In this document: positions 15,972 through 24,714 of the stretch, piece after piece
Numbering within the stretch: position 1 is the stretch's first letter
Layout: each line of letters starts with the position of its first letter
Made by a program: the position numbers and the translations under genes
NCBI RefSeq assembly: GCF_000763805.1
Contig: NZ_JRKS01000019.1
Span: 1 to 50,952, forward strand
Reading direction: 5' to 3'
DNA from: Paracoccus sphaerophysae
GTDB lineage: Bacteria > Pseudomonadota > Alphaproteobacteria > Rhodobacterales > Rhodobacteraceae
Length of the DNA stretch: 50,952 nt
Notes under the pieces: model-generated
Told to the model about the DNA's origin: nothing
Database searches by the model: none
Seen by the model: the letters and a program-made list of their open reading frames with translations, nothing else

Positions 15972-18629
15972 TCAGACCAGCCGGGGGTTGGGCTTGTCGC
16001 CGTCGATGTCGTATCTGCTCAGTGCGTCCCGCAGCGTGGCCTCGTCGATCGCGCCCTCGCGGAACAGATCGACCATCGCCGCCGCCGCGATGTGGTTGGC
16101 GTCCACCTCGAAGAAGCGGCGCAGGTTCACGCGGCTGTCCGAGCGGCCGAAGCCGTCCGTCCCCAGCACCGTGTAGCGGCCCGGCACGAAGGCGCGGATC
16201 TGTTCGGCATAGTTCTTCATGTAGTCGGTGGCGGCGATGAATGGGCCCTTCGCCCCTGACAGCGCCTGCGTGACATAGGGCACGCGCGGCGCCTCAAGCG
16301 GGTTGAGCCGGTTCCAACGCGCCGCGTCCTGGCCGTCGCGGGCCAGTTCGTTGAAGCTGGTGGCCGACCAGATGTCGGCAGTGACGCCGAAATCGGCTTC
16401 CAGCATGTCGGCGGCCTTGATCGCCTGCACCAGGATGGTGCCCGAGCCTATCAGGTTCACGTGCCGCTCTGCCGGCTGGGCGGCCTCGCGGAAGCGGTAG
16501 AGGCCGCGGATGATGCCGTCCTCGACGCCGTCGGGCATGTCGGGGTGGCTGTAGTTCTCGTTCATCAGGGTCAGGTAGAAATACACATCCTCCTGATCCT
16601 GGAACATCCGCGTGAGCCCGTGATGGACGATGACCGCCACCTCGTGCTGGAAGGTCGGGTCGTAGGTGATGCAGTTGGGGATGGTGCCGGCGAGGATGTG
16701 GCTGTGGCCGTCCTCGTGCTGCAGCCCCTCGCCGTTCAGGGTCGTGCGGCCCGCCGTGCCCCCCAGCATGAAGCCGCGGGCGCGGCTGTCGCCGGCGGCC
16801 CAGGCAAGATCGCCCACCCGCTGGAAGCCGAACATCGAATAGTAGATGAAGAAGGGAATCATCGGCACGCCGTGGTTGGAATAGGACGTCGCCGCCGCGA
16901 TCCAGTCGGCCATGGCGCCGGCCTCGTTGATGCCTTCCTGCAGCACCTGTCCGTCCACCGACTCCCGGTAATAGGACATCTGCTCGCGATCCTCGGGCGT
17001 GTAGAGCTGCCCTTCGGGGTTGTAGATCCCGATCGAGCGGAACAGCCCCTCCATCCCGAAGGTGCGGCTTTCGTCCGGGACGATCGGCACGACATGCTTG
17101 CCCAGGTTCTTGTCGCGGATCAGCGTGGTCAGTATCCGCACGAACGCCATGGTGGTCGAGATCTCGCGCTCGCCTGTGCCGGTCAGCTGCGCCTGGAACG
17201 CCTCCAACGGGGGAATCTCGAGCTTCGGCGCCTGCGAGCTGCGCTTGGGGAAGTCCCCGCCAAGGGCCTTGCGGCGGTCGGCCAGATAGGCCTGCTGCGC
17301 GGTGTTCAGCGCGACGAACGGCGCCTTGGGCAGATCCTCGTCCGAGACCGGGATCCTGAAGCGGTCGCGGAAGGCGCGCAACTGCTCCTCGGCCATCTTC
17401 TTCTGCTGGTGGGTGATGTTCTGGCCCTCGCCGGCCGAACCCATGCCATAGCCCTTGATGGTCTTGATCAGCAGACAGGTCGGCTGGTTTTTCGTCTCGA
17501 TGGCCTTGCGGAAGGCGGTGTAGACCTTTTCGGGGTCGTGGCCGCCGCGGCTCAGCGCCCATATCTGGTCGTCGGTCCAGTCCTCGACCAGCGCCGCGGT
17601 TTCGGGATACTTGCCGAAGAAATGCTTGCGGATGTAGGCGCCGTCCTTCGACTTGAAGGTCTGGTAGTCGCCATCCACGGTCTCGTCCATCAGTTGCCGC
17701 AGACGGCCGGTGGTGTCCCTCTCCAGCAGCTGGTCCCAGCCCTTGCCCCAGAGCAGCTTGATGACGTTCCAGCCGGCGCCCCGGAAATCGCCCTCCAGCT
17801 CCTGCACGATCTTGCCATTGCCGCGGACCGGCCCGTCCAGCCGCTGCAGGTTGCAGTTGATGACGAAGATCAGGTTGTCCAGCTTCTCGCGCGAGGCCAG
17901 ATCGATGGCGCCGCGGCTTTCGGGCTCGTCCATCTCGCCGTCGCCGAGAAAGCACCAGACCTTGCGGTCGGCCATGTCGATCAGGCCCCGGTTGTGCATG
18001 TATTTCATGAACCGCGCCTGGTAGATCGCCATCAGCGGCCCGAGGCCCATCGAGACGGTCGGGAACTGCCAGTAGTCCGGCATCAGCCAGGGATGCGGAT
18101 AGGACGAAAGCCCGCCCCCGCCCACCTCGGAGCGGAAGTTCAGCAACTGCTCCTCGGTGATCCGGCCTTCCATGAAGGACCGCGCGTAGATGCCGGGGAT
18201 CACATGGCCCTGGAAGAACACCAGGTCGCCCCCGTGAATCTCTGACTGCGCGCGCCAGAAGTGGTTGAGGCCCACGTCATACATCACCGCCGACGAGGCG
18301 TAGGAGGCGATGTGCCCGCCGTATTCGCTGGATTCCTTGTTGCGTCGCACGACGGTCGCCATGGCGTTCCAGCGGTTGATGGTACGGATGCGCCATTCCA
18401 TCTCCAGATCGCCGGGAAACTCGTGCTGGTCGTCCACGGGGATCGTGTTCTGATAGGGCGTCGTAGCCGAGAAGGGCAGGTTGGCGCCGGCCGCGCGGGC
18501 CTGCTGCACCGCCTTGTCCAGCAGGAAATGCGCGCGGTTCGCGCCGTCGCGCTCGATCACGTCGGCGATCGCGTCCTGCCATTCCTGCGATTCGATGGGG
18601 TCGATGTCAGAAGCCTGATCTTTCATCAT
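15972..18629 (-). CDS. aceE: Pyruvate dehydrogenase E1, homodimeric type
   Basis: The 885-residue length fits the homodimeric AceE family. The thiamine-diphosphate motif is GDGEMDEPESRGAI followed by NCNLQRLDGPVRGNGK, and further family blocks include QEGINEAGAMADWIAAATSY and RTTLNGEGLQHEDGHSH. It decarboxylates pyruvate and acetylates E2 lipoate. Two adjacent ATGs (18629 and 18626) are possible starts after AAGGGA. It is first of the aceE-aceF-lpd operon and divergent from a FadR/PdhR-like regulator 716 bases away. Confidence 0.94.
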   Translation of the reverse strand: MMKDQASDIDPIESQEWQDAIADVIERDGANRAHFLLDKAVQQARAAGANLPFSATTPYQNTIPVDDQHEFPGDLEMEWRIRTINRWNAMATVVRRNKESSEYGGHIASYASSAVMYDVGLNHFWRAQSEIHGGDLVFFQGHVIPGIYARSFMEGRITEEQLLNFRSEVGGGGLSSYPHPWLMPDYWQFPTVSMGLGPLMAIYQARFMKYMHNRGLIDMADRKVWCFLGDGEMDEPESRGAIDLASREKLDNLIFVINCNLQRLDGPVRGNGKIVQELEGDFRGAGWNVIKLLWGKGWDQLLERDTTGRLRQLMDETVDGDYQTFKSKDGAYIRKHFFGKYPETAALVEDWTDDQIWALSRGGHDPEKVYTAFRKAIETKNQPTCLLIKTIKGYGMGSAGEGQNITHQQKKMAEEQLRAFRDRFRIPVSDEDLPKAPFVALNTAQQAYLADRRKALGGDFPKRSSQAPKLEIPPLEAFQAQLTGTGEREISTTMAFVRILTTLIRDKNLGKHVVPIVPDESRTFGMEGLFRSIGIYNPEGQLYTPEDREQMSYYRESVDGQVLQEGINEAGAMADWIAAATSYSNHGVPMIPFFIYYSMFGFQRVGDLAWAAGDSRARGFMLGGTAGRTTLNGEGLQHEDGHSHILAGTIPNCITYDPTFQHEVAVIVHHGLTRMFQDQEDVYFYLTLMNENYSHPDMPDGVEDGIIRGLYRFREAAQPAERHVNLIGSGTILVQAIKAADMLEADFGVTADIWSATSFNELARDGQDAARWNRLNPLEAPRVPYVTQALSGAKGPFIAATDYMKNYAEQIRAFVPGRYTVLGTDGFGRSDSRVNLRRFFEVDANHIAAAAMVDLFREGAIDEATLRDALSRYDIDGDKPNPRLV

Positions 18630-18850
18630 GTTTCCCTTGGCTGAAGCACTATCGGAGGTATGCGAAGGTTGGCGTAGGCGGGGACAAGGCGCGCCTTGCA
18701 GCGCGCGCAGCGGCGGCCGATCCCTGAAGGGCGCCCTGAGATGTCAGAGCAGCCACGGCGATGACGGTTCCGGCCATTCTGCGCCGTCCTTTCACCCAGA
18801 CATGGCTTCAGCCTGCGCAGAACTTTTCCGCGCACACAACGATTTCCTGA

Positions 18851-18861
18851 TGGTCCGACCT
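18851..18861. promoter_or_regulatory. Candidate FadR/PdhR-type operator TGGTCCGACCT
   Basis: The sequence TGGTCCGACCT matches the GntR/FadR-subfamily pattern TnGT-N3-ACnA except for the last base. PdhR and LldR bind TGGTnnnACCA cores. It lies about 220 bases before aceE. Binding by the adjacent regulator is an inference. Confidence 0.4.
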
Positions 18862-19236
18862 GTTGATATGCGCCTCGCCCGCCTGGGAAACGCGGAAGCG
18901 GCGACCGGATCATGGCAACGGCGCGATCCGTCATGTCTCGCCGGGCAGGCGGTACGCTCCGGGGTCGCGTGAGGCTGGACTCGGGACTTGCGCAGGCCCG
19001 GCCCCTGAAGCCGTGCCTTGGCAAGACGCAAGCGTCTTGCTCGGTATGATCGGCATCCTCCCCCTCCCTCTGACCGCCCCTCCCGGCGGACGACAGCAGT
19101 CTGTCGCATGAGGTTAATAATATTGTCCTCTACGGACGGTCAATAATTTTCTTTACCACAAGAGGGGGCTGGGCAAGATTCCAGGGCGACCACGTCGCAG
19201 GAAAAGGCATAGGCCGCAAAAGGTGGTCTCGATAAA

Positions 19237-19252
19237 ATTTGTGATTACAAAT
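19237..19252. promoter_or_regulatory. Palindrome ATTTGTGATTACAAAT before the regulator gene
   Basis: Six-base arms ATTTGT and ACAAAT flank GATT, about 95 bases before the regulator start in an AT-rich stretch. The arms fit the TnGT...ACnA logic of FadR-type operators but with a four-base centre. It is a candidate autoregulatory site. Confidence 0.45.
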
Positions 19253-19345
19253 ACTTGCTAAACCTTTAGACTGCCTTGAAACCAGTCCTTCCAAGGTAAA
19301 CATTATTACTGACTGTCTGCGCCGAGCAGTCGAGGAGTGCCGACC

Positions 19346-20119
19346 ATGATCGCAGTGGATGTCTTTGAACCCATCGACCACGAATCGGTGGTCCAGATGG
19401 TCGTGGACAAGATCGAGACGATGATCGTGGACGGGGTGCTGAAGGGCGGCGCCCGCCTGCCCTCCGAACGCGAGATGGCCGACGCCTTCCACGTCTCGCG
19501 CCCGAAGCTGCGCGAGGCCCTGCAGATTCTCGAAAGCCGCAATCTCGTCACGGTCCGCCACGGCGACGGCACCTATATCGCCGAACTCACCGGACGGGCG
19601 ATGTCGCCCGCGATGCTGGCCCTTTACGCGCGCCATGGCGAGGCGTTCCACGATTATCTGGAATACCGCCGCGAGCAGGAGGCATTCGCGACCCGCCTCG
19701 CCGCCCAACGCGCGACCGCGGCCGACAAAGAACGCCTGGCCGCGATCCGGGACGAGCTTCGGGCCGCCTGGAACGCCCAGGACCGCGAGGCCGAGCAGGA
19801 GGCCGATTTCCGGCTGCACAGCGCGGTCGTGGACGCCAGCCACAACACGACGCTGATCCACATGATGGCCTCGGTCTTCGACCTGACCCGGCGGGGCATC
19901 TTCTACAACCGCGACCTGCTGCGCAGCATCGACGGCACCGGCCGCAAGCTGCTGGACCAGCACCTCGCAATCATCGCGGCGATCGAGGCGGGCGACGCCG
20001 CCCTGGCCGACAACGCTGCCCGCGATCACCTGGATTTCGTCGAGCAGTCGATCCGCCTTGGCCGAGAACTGCAACGCCGCGAACGCCGTGCCCGGATGCG
20101 GCTCAACTCGGCGGAGTGA
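19346..20119 (+). CDS. GntR/FadR-family regulator, PdhR-like
   Basis: The 257-residue protein has an N-terminal winged helix-turn-helix (about 10-75, LPSEREMADAFHVSRP, then HGDGTYIAEL) and a C-terminal FCD effector domain (about 95-230). The FCD metal-site residues are visible in EADFRLHSAVVDASHN and further His residues at LLDQHLAIIAA and ARDHLDF. ATG 19346 is preferred over GTG 19337 because CGAGGAG lies nine bases before it. Its place opposite aceE and the lactate genes suggests control by pyruvate or lactate, as for PdhR and LldR. The ligand is not shown by the sequence. Confidence 0.85.
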   Translation: MIAVDVFEPIDHESVVQMVVDKIETMIVDGVLKGGARLPSEREMADAFHVSRPKLREALQILESRNLVTVRHGDGTYIAELTGRAMSPAMLALYARHGEAFHDYLEYRREQEAFATRLAAQRATAADKERLAAIRDELRAAWNAQDREAEQEADFRLHSAVVDASHNTTLIHMMASVFDLTRRGIFYNRDLLRSIDGTGRKLLDQHLAIIAAIEAGDAALADNAARDHLDFVEQSIRLGRELQRRERRARMRLNSAE

Positions 20120-20244
20120 CGGGAGGGGAAGCGGCTATTGGCACGGTGACGGCGCCGAAATGGGACACAGGCCGCAGAAGCGTGCCAGGATCGGTATGAT
20201 AGGCAGAACCTGGCATTGATGATGGTCTGGGTCGCCTTCATCAA

Positions 20245-20643
20245 TGCTGGTCTTGCCCCCGTTTCGCCGGACACTCAGGCGGTTGCGGTTTGACCTGCGA
20301 TGAACTCGCGGGGTGAGCGCATCTTCAGCCCTGAGTGCGGGTAGTGTTCGTCGTCGTCGTTGATCCAGGCTCCGATCAATTCGAGAGCGGTCCGTGCATC
20401 GGGCGGCGGCGTTACCTGGACGTAGCCGCGCTTCAGCGTCTTCACGAAGGCCTCCGAGATGCCGTTGCTCTGCGGGCTTCGCACCGGGGTGAAGCAGGGC
20501 TTCAGGCCGAGTTGGCGGGCGAAGATCTGCGTATCCCTCGCGATGTAAGGCGAGCCGTTGTCGGACAGCATATCGATGACCGCAGGCGCACGGTATGTGC
20601 CGAACCGTCGCTCGACGGCCTCGAGCATCAGGTCCCGGATGGT
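20245..20643 (-). pseudogene. IS3-family transposase, C-terminal fragment with element end
   Basis: The frame 20275-20643 gives the C-terminal part of an IS3-type OrfB integrase domain: DMLSDNGSPYIARDT with the second catalytic Asp, then CFTPVRSPQSNGISEAFVKTLKR with the final Glu. Upstream the homology stops after HTIRDLMLEAVERRFG, so the first DDE Asp, the HTH part and OrfA are absent. Beyond the stop codon the sequence GTGTCCGGCGAAACGGGGGC (about 20250-20270 on the minus strand) looks like the right end of such an element. It is a dead remnant. Confidence 0.7.
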
Positions 20644-20778
20644 GTGTGTGTTAGGCGGGGAATAAACACTGCTGGTTCACACCCCCAGAGGTCCTCCGGG
20701 GCTGCGGCAGTCTGCGTCAGATTTGCGGCATCCTCGTCGAGCGTCCGTTTCCAAAGGTGCCGCACTTCCAGCAAGCCT

Positions 20779-21021
20779 TCAGGGCTTGGCTTCCCCTCTC
20801 CGGCGTCGCCGCGGGTCGTTGGCCGGGCGGCAAGGCCCCGCACCTGACCTTACCCCGCTCAACTCCGAAGGCTCGATCTGATACACGCCAGTCTCATCCT
20901 TGAGCACGGAGAGGCGCCCGGATTTTGTGGCTTTCGAGATCGTCGCATTCGACTTTCCCGACGCTTTCGCAGCCGCGCCCAAGCTATACGCCAGAGGGTT
21001 CACCTCATTCAGGTTCCACAC
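20779..21021 (-). CDS. Plasmid-type helix-turn-helix protein, probably truncated
   Basis: The N-terminal 50 residues contain PLAYSLGAAAKASGKSNATI, then ATKSGRLSVLKDETGVYQIEPSEL. This is a MerR-like helix-turn-helix that I associate with alphaproteobacterial plasmids, often near replication genes. After about residue 55 the sequence (SGVRSGAGPCRPANDPRRRRR) is not family-like, suggesting truncation by a rearrangement. Its presence fits the RepA fragment found at 24.3 kb. The exact start, at 21021 or a little downstream, is uncertain. Confidence 0.5.
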   Translation of the reverse strand: MWNLNEVNPLAYSLGAAAKASGKSNATISKATKSGRLSVLKDETGVYQIEPSELSGVRSGAGPCRPANDPRRRRRGEAKP

Positions 21022-21121
21022 CTGTGAGACGTTTACTCTTCCCTGTTGACCGAGACAGGCTCAGGTTTATGGACCAAAACCAAGTGCAAGACTATCTTGT
21101 TTTCAGCTCAGGAGGTGCCCC

Positions 21122-21343
21122 ATGCAGATGAACATCGCGGAGGCGAAGGCAAAGCTGTCGGAACTGATCGCCGCGGCCGAAAAGGGCGAGGAAGTCATCA
21201 TCGCGCGCGGCGGCCAGCCGGCCGTGCGGCTGGTTTCGGTCCATCGGCCCACCGTGCGCATCGGAATCGGCGATGGACTGGTCAGCAGGGTGCCGGATTT
21301 CCTCGCCCCCATGTCCGAGAACGAGCTGAGGGATTGGGAGTGA
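21122..21343 (+). CDS. Phd/YefM-family antitoxin
   Basis: The 73-residue product begins MQMNIAEAKAKLSELIAAAEKGEE and continues VIIARGGQPAVRLV, a clear Phd/YefM dimerisation and DNA-binding fold. The C-terminus (PDFLAPMSENELRDWE) is the toxin-binding tail. A ribosome site AGGAGG stands eight bases before the ATG. The stop overlaps a GTG start for the toxin gene (GTGA at 21340-21343), giving tight coupling. Unlike the module at 2.9 kb, both partners are intact. Confidence 0.88.
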   Translation: MQMNIAEAKAKLSELIAAAEKGEEVIIARGGQPAVRLVSVHRPTVRIGIGDGLVSRVPDFLAPMSENELRDWE

Positions 21344-21768
21344 GAGCGGTCCTGCTCGACACCCATACCCTCATCTGGAGCCTGGTCATGTCCTCGGAAC
21401 TGAGTGCCACGGCGCGGGACGTGATGGAAGCGGCGGACGTGGCCTATGTTGCCCCGATCAGCTTCTACGAGATCACGCAGAAGCATCGGCTCGGGAAGTG
21501 GCCGGAGCTTGATCCCGTCATCGGCCAGCTTCTGCCGCTCTGGAGCGCGCAGGGCACCACGATCGCGCCCTGCACGGCCGAGATCGCGTTTCTGGCAGGG
21601 GCGATGCAGTGGAGCCACCGGGACCCGTTCGACCGGATGATCGCGGCAACCGCCATCGCCTTGGCTTGTCCCCTGATATCCAGGGACGCGGCGTTCGATG
21701 CTCTCGGCGGCTCCCCGGAATGGCACGGCCGGATCTGGGATGCGGCGTCCCTGCCCTCGCCCGCCTGA
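21340..21768 (+). CDS. PIN-domain toxin (VapC family)
   Basis: Starting at GTG 21340, the 142-residue product has the PIN-domain acidic residues: LLDTHTLIW at the N-terminus, SFYEITQKHRLGKW, and the C-terminal RDPFDRMIAATAIAL block followed by LISRDAAFD. This subgroup (COG3744-like, with DTHTLIW and DPFDR) commonly pairs with Phd-type antitoxins. It is predicted to be an RNase that stops translation when unbound. The GTG overlaps the antitoxin stop. Confidence 0.85.
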   Translation: MRAVLLDTHTLIWSLVMSSELSATARDVMEAADVAYVAPISFYEITQKHRLGKWPELDPVIGQLLPLWSAQGTTIAPCTAEIAFLAGAMQWSHRDPFDRMIAATAIALACPLISRDAAFDALGGSPEWHGRIWDAASLPSPA

Positions 21769-21972
21769 CAAGGCTGGGTCGCGCCCACCTTGGGACTTCG
21801 CCGGTTGCGGCCAGCTTGGACAGGGCCGCGTCGGCACGCGGATCTCGATGGATGGGAAGGGCCGCTGCAACCGTCATGTTCTGGTTGTGAGCCCTGAGCC
21901 GGGAACGTTTTCACCCTCTCGCCCGTTTATTTTTCCAGATGATATCTTTACGTTTACCTTGAGGAGTTGATC

Positions 21973-22266
21973 GTGCCCAAACTTGCGCTGTACGTCCCAT
22001 TGAAGGCCAAGGCCGGAAAAGAGAGCGATGTCGCCGATTTTCTCACCTCGGCGCTACCGCTCGTTCAAGCCGAGCCCGGTACCGTGACCTGGTATGCGAT
22101 CCAGGAAGGCCCCGGTGCGTACGCGATCTTCGATACGTTCGACACAGAGGAAGATCGGCAGGCGCATCTTGACGGCAAGGTTGCCGCCGCACTGATGGAC
22201 AAGGCGGATGAGCTGTTTTCCGAACCGCCACAAATCCATAAGCTCACCCTACTGGCAGCTAAATAG
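21973..22266 (+). CDS. Antibiotic biosynthesis monooxygenase (ABM) family protein
   Basis: The product has 97 residues with an ABM/dimeric ferredoxin-like fold, recognised from PLVQAEPGTVTWYAIQEGPG, AIFDTFDTEEDRQAHLDGKV and the C-terminal strand. GTG 21973 is chosen because GAGGAG (21961-21966) lies six bases before it. A TTG at 21967 would be too close. Members act as small cofactor-free oxygenases or are of unknown role. It stands alone between the toxin module and an IS fragment. Confidence 0.75.
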   Translation: MPKLALYVPLKAKAGKESDVADFLTSALPLVQAEPGTVTWYAIQEGPGAYAIFDTFDTEEDRQAHLDGKVAAALMDKADELFSEPPQIHKLTLLAAK

Positions 22267-22299
22267 CAGAGTGCTCGACACCATTCCGTCGGGCCTTGA

Positions 22300-22440
22300 G
22301 CGAGTGGCAGATCGCCGCCCTACGGTGTGCCTTGATGTGCGTGCTATCGATCATGATGGTCTCGCGTTGGGCGCCCGGCTGGGCGAGCTCCACGAAGATC
22401 CGGTCGAAAACGCCCATCCGCGACCAGTGAAATTCAGGCC
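22300..22440 (-). pseudogene. IS5-family transposase fragment
   Basis: The minus strand encodes FHWSRMGVFDRIFVELAQ, then ETIMIDSTHIKAHRRAA, matching the part of IS5-type transposases around the first catalytic Asp (MIDSTHIKAHR). Both sides lack the rest of the enzyme. It lies directly after the ABM gene and before the alcohol dehydrogenase. The exact limits cannot be set by eye. Confidence 0.6.
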
Positions 22441-22570
22441 GCGCTGTCTCAAGACGATTTATGGGCCTGACCCTAGCCTCTGAAGGGTGAGCTTTCAGAA
22501 GCCACACAAACATTAGCGGAGCTGCGGGCGCCCACGCGTCATTGTACCTTAGTCAAGCAGGAGAAAGCCT

Positions 22571-23740
22571 ATGCGCGCCGTCACTTTTCAAGGAACCGGC
22601 AAGGTCCAGGTCGACACTGTCGATGACCCGACCATCGAGGAAACGACCGACGTCGTGATCCGGGTCACTTCGACCGCGATCTGCGGGTCCGACCTGCATC
22701 TTTACGACGGCTTCGTGCCCGAGATGCGCAAGGGCGACATCCTGGGCCATGAATTCATGGGCGAGATCGTCGCGGTGGGCAGCGGCGTCAGCAAGCACAA
22801 GGTGGGCGACCGCGTCCTTGTGCCGTTCAACATTGCCTGCGGGCAATGCGCCTTCTGCCGCATGGACGCGTTCTCGCTGTGCGACAGCACCAACCCCGAT
22901 CATGAAAAAGTCGAGGCGATGTATGGCCAGTCGGGCGGGGGCATGTTCGGCTATTCGCACCTGTTCGGCGGATACGCCGGCGGCCAGGCCGAACTGGTCC
23001 GTGTGCCGCACGCCGACGTGGGGCTGCTGGCTGTTCCCGAAAGCCTGCCCGACGAAAAGGTGCTGTTCCTGACCGACATCTTCCCAACCGGCTACCAGGC
23101 GGTCGAACAGATCGGCACCGGTCCGGGCGACATTGTGGCGGTCTGGGGCGCGGGGCCGGTGGGCCAGTTCGCTGTCCGCTCGGCGCTGATGCTGGGGGCG
23201 GAGCGCGTCTTCTCGCTGGACTTCGAAAAGGGTCGGCTGGCGCTGGCGCGCGAAGCGGGTGCCGAGACGATCGACCTGTCCGAACAGGACAGCTACGCGA
23301 GCCTGATGGAACTGACAGGCGGAAAGCTCCCAAATCGCTGCGTTGACGCCGTCGGGATGGAGGCACATGGCGCGTCGGTCATCGGTAATGTTTATGACAG
23401 GGTGAAGACGACGTTGATGATGGAAACCGACCGGCCGAACGCACTGCGCGATGCGATCATGTGCTGCCGCAAGGGCGGGGCAGTATCGATCCCTGGCGTC
23501 TATGCAGGATTGGTGGACAAGTTTCCCATCGGCGCGGCCTTCGGCAAGGGCCTGATGCTGCGGGGCGGGCAGACCAACACCCGCGCCTACATGGACCGCC
23601 TGCTAAAGCGGATCGAGGCTGGCGAGATCGATCCCAGCGTCATCATCACCCATCGTGGCACGCTCGAGGACGGTCCCAGCTTTTACGAGTCCTTCCGCGA
23701 CAGGCGTTCGGAATGTGTCAAGTGCGTAATGACACCCTGA
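22571..23740 (+). CDS. Zinc-dependent alcohol dehydrogenase
   Basis: The 389-residue protein is a zinc-type medium-chain dehydrogenase. Catalytic zinc ligands are Cys38 (STAICGSDLHLYDG) and His60-Glu61 (DILGHEFMGE). Structural zinc ligands are Cys90, Cys93, Cys96 and Cys104 (CGQCAFC). The NAD(P) Rossmann motif GAGPVG is at 193-198. The long insert after the structural zinc and the sequence GGYAGGQAELVRVPHADVG are like the glutathione-independent formaldehyde-dehydrogenase-like group. The substrate is unknown. AGGAG lies about seven bases before the ATG. It is intact although surrounded by broken mobile elements. Confidence 0.85.
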   Translation: MRAVTFQGTGKVQVDTVDDPTIEETTDVVIRVTSTAICGSDLHLYDGFVPEMRKGDILGHEFMGEIVAVGSGVSKHKVGDRVLVPFNIACGQCAFCRMDAFSLCDSTNPDHEKVEAMYGQSGGGMFGYSHLFGGYAGGQAELVRVPHADVGLLAVPESLPDEKVLFLTDIFPTGYQAVEQIGTGPGDIVAVWGAGPVGQFAVRSALMLGAERVFSLDFEKGRLALAREAGAETIDLSEQDSYASLMELTGGKLPNRCVDAVGMEAHGASVIGNVYDRVKTTLMMETDRPNALRDAIMCCRKGGAVSIPGVYAGLVDKFPIGAAFGKGLMLRGGQTNTRAYMDRLLKRIEAGEIDPSVIITHRGTLEDGPSFYESFRDRRSECVKCVMTP

Positions 23741-24021
23741 GGTATCGCTCCCGACAGATTACCCGGCGTCCTCCGCTTGTCGCGGTTGGCGTCGGGCTCG
23801 ACCGTGCTGCCATCTGCCATTGATGAGCTCACCTGGCCCCACCTCGGCATAACGCCTGTACCACCAGGCCCATGCCGATCCGGCCGCTCGACAACGGGAC
23901 CTACCAGATTTTGTGGCCGGGTTTTCACAGGTATCGACCGGTTCTGGAACGGCGTGTGCTGTCCCGCTTGACCATGCCACAACCCCCGCCAAAACCGAAC
24001 AGGTTGTTAAAGGGTTTGGGC
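23741..24021. other. Gap of about 280 bases, no gene supported
   Basis: This lies between the alcohol dehydrogenase and the resolvase remnant. The minus strand contains AWAWWYRRYA (23846-23875), reminiscent of thermonuclease-type C-termini, but the context does not support a gene. Probably scrambled mobile DNA. Confidence 0.35.
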
Positions 24022-24298
24022 ATGATCCTCGGTTATGCGCGGGTCTCCAGCGAAGATCAGCACCTCGATGCTCAGCTGGCAGTTTCTCGAGGCCGCCGGC
24101 GCGGGGCGCGTCTTTGCCGAGAAAGTCTCTGGCACCCGCCCGGCACGGCCGGACCGTGAGCGGCTGATCGACCAGCTGCGCCCCGGCGACGTGGTAATCG
24201 TGACCAAGTACGACCGGCTCAGCCGCTCGCTCCATGACCTTCTCGGGATCGTCGCCCGGATCCAGGCGGCGGGTGCAGGCTTCTTGGAGAGCGAGTAG
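24022..24298 (+). pseudogene. Serine recombinase, frameshifted and truncated
   Basis: ATG 24022 starts MILGYARVSSEDQHLDAQL, the catalytic N-terminus of a resolvase. Near 24080 the frame shifts by one, and the next frame continues FLEAAGAGRVFAEKVSGTRP, then RPGDVVIVTKYDRLSRSLHDL. Protein similarity ends at about AGAGF (24285), where the sequence runs into an opposite-strand RepA fragment. The helix-turn-helix and most of the long helix are missing, so this cannot be active. It is a different gene from the resolvase at 3.9-4.6 kb. Confidence 0.8.
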
Positions 24299-24426
24299 AA
24301 GGGGTGCTCCATGTGCTGCATCACATCCTTGAGTACAGCGTCCGCCACGTCGCAGATGAACAGATCATGCTGCGGGTGCCGGTCAGGCAGAAGGGCAGGG
24401 AGCGGGTTCGTGGTTTCAGTTACCAT
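24277..24426 (-). pseudogene. Fragment of a plasmid replication initiator (RepA-type)
   Basis: Read leftwards from ATG 24426, the sequence gives a protein beginning MVTETTNPLPALLPDRHPQH, then DLFICDVADAVLKDVM and MEHPFYSLSKKP. This is the characteristic N-terminus of the RPA/RepA replication initiators of alphaproteobacterial plasmids, where the MEHPF(F/Y)SLSK block is highly conserved. Homology stops at about 24277, where it meets the resolvase remnant. Roughly 50 of about 300 residues remain, so it is not functional. It shows that plasmid DNA was once recombined here. Confidence 0.7.
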
Positions 24427-24714
24427 GCTCGCATGGAGCGCATGCGTCCCTCCCTCGACCAAGGCATTCTCGAGCTGGACAACAACACCGCCGAACGCGG
24501 CATGCGCGCCATTGCCCTCGGGCGGAAGAATTACCTCTTCGTCGGCTCCGAAGCCGGTGGAAAGGCCGCCGCCATCGCTTACACCCTGATCGAGACGGCC
24601 AAACTGAACGGCGTCGATCCCCAGGTCTGGCTCGCCGATACCCTCGCGCGCCTGCCCGATCACAAGATCACCAGGATCGACGAACTGCTGCCCTGGAGGT
24701 GGGCCAACTTATGA
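24421..24714 (+). pseudogene. IS66-family transposase, C-terminal fragment
   Basis: From about 24421 the frame encodes the end of TnpC: LELDNNTAERGMRAIALGRK (with the final catalytic Glu), NYLFVGSEAGGKAAAIAYTL, TAKLNGVDPQVWLADTLARL and RIDELLPW. The upstream part of the transposase is missing and replaced by the RepA fragment on the other strand. The stop (24712-24714) overlaps the ATG of the next gene as ATGA. Confidence 0.8.

Larger units (their letters stand above)
18630..19345. promoter_or_regulatory. Divergent control region between aceE and the GntR regulator
   Basis: This 716-base region has no convincing gene. Its right part (19110-19330) is clearly richer in A and T than the rest of the block, as expected for promoters. 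It contains two FadR-family operator-like sequences listed separately, an inverted repeat GTCC (19125-19128)/GGAC (19134-19137), and CCTTG...CAAGG around 19274-19296. Both aceE and the regulator gene must be started from here. Confidence 0.55.

Noticed and set aside
20628..20843. A 71-codon minus-strand frame between the IS3 and HTH remnants
   Set aside because: It is not recognisable, straddles the apparent truncation point of the IS3 fragment, and is likely a chance frame.
23846..23875. AWAWWYRRYA on the minus strand, resembling a thermonuclease C-terminus
   Set aside because: Only ten residues match, the flanks do not fit the family, and no catalytic part is present.
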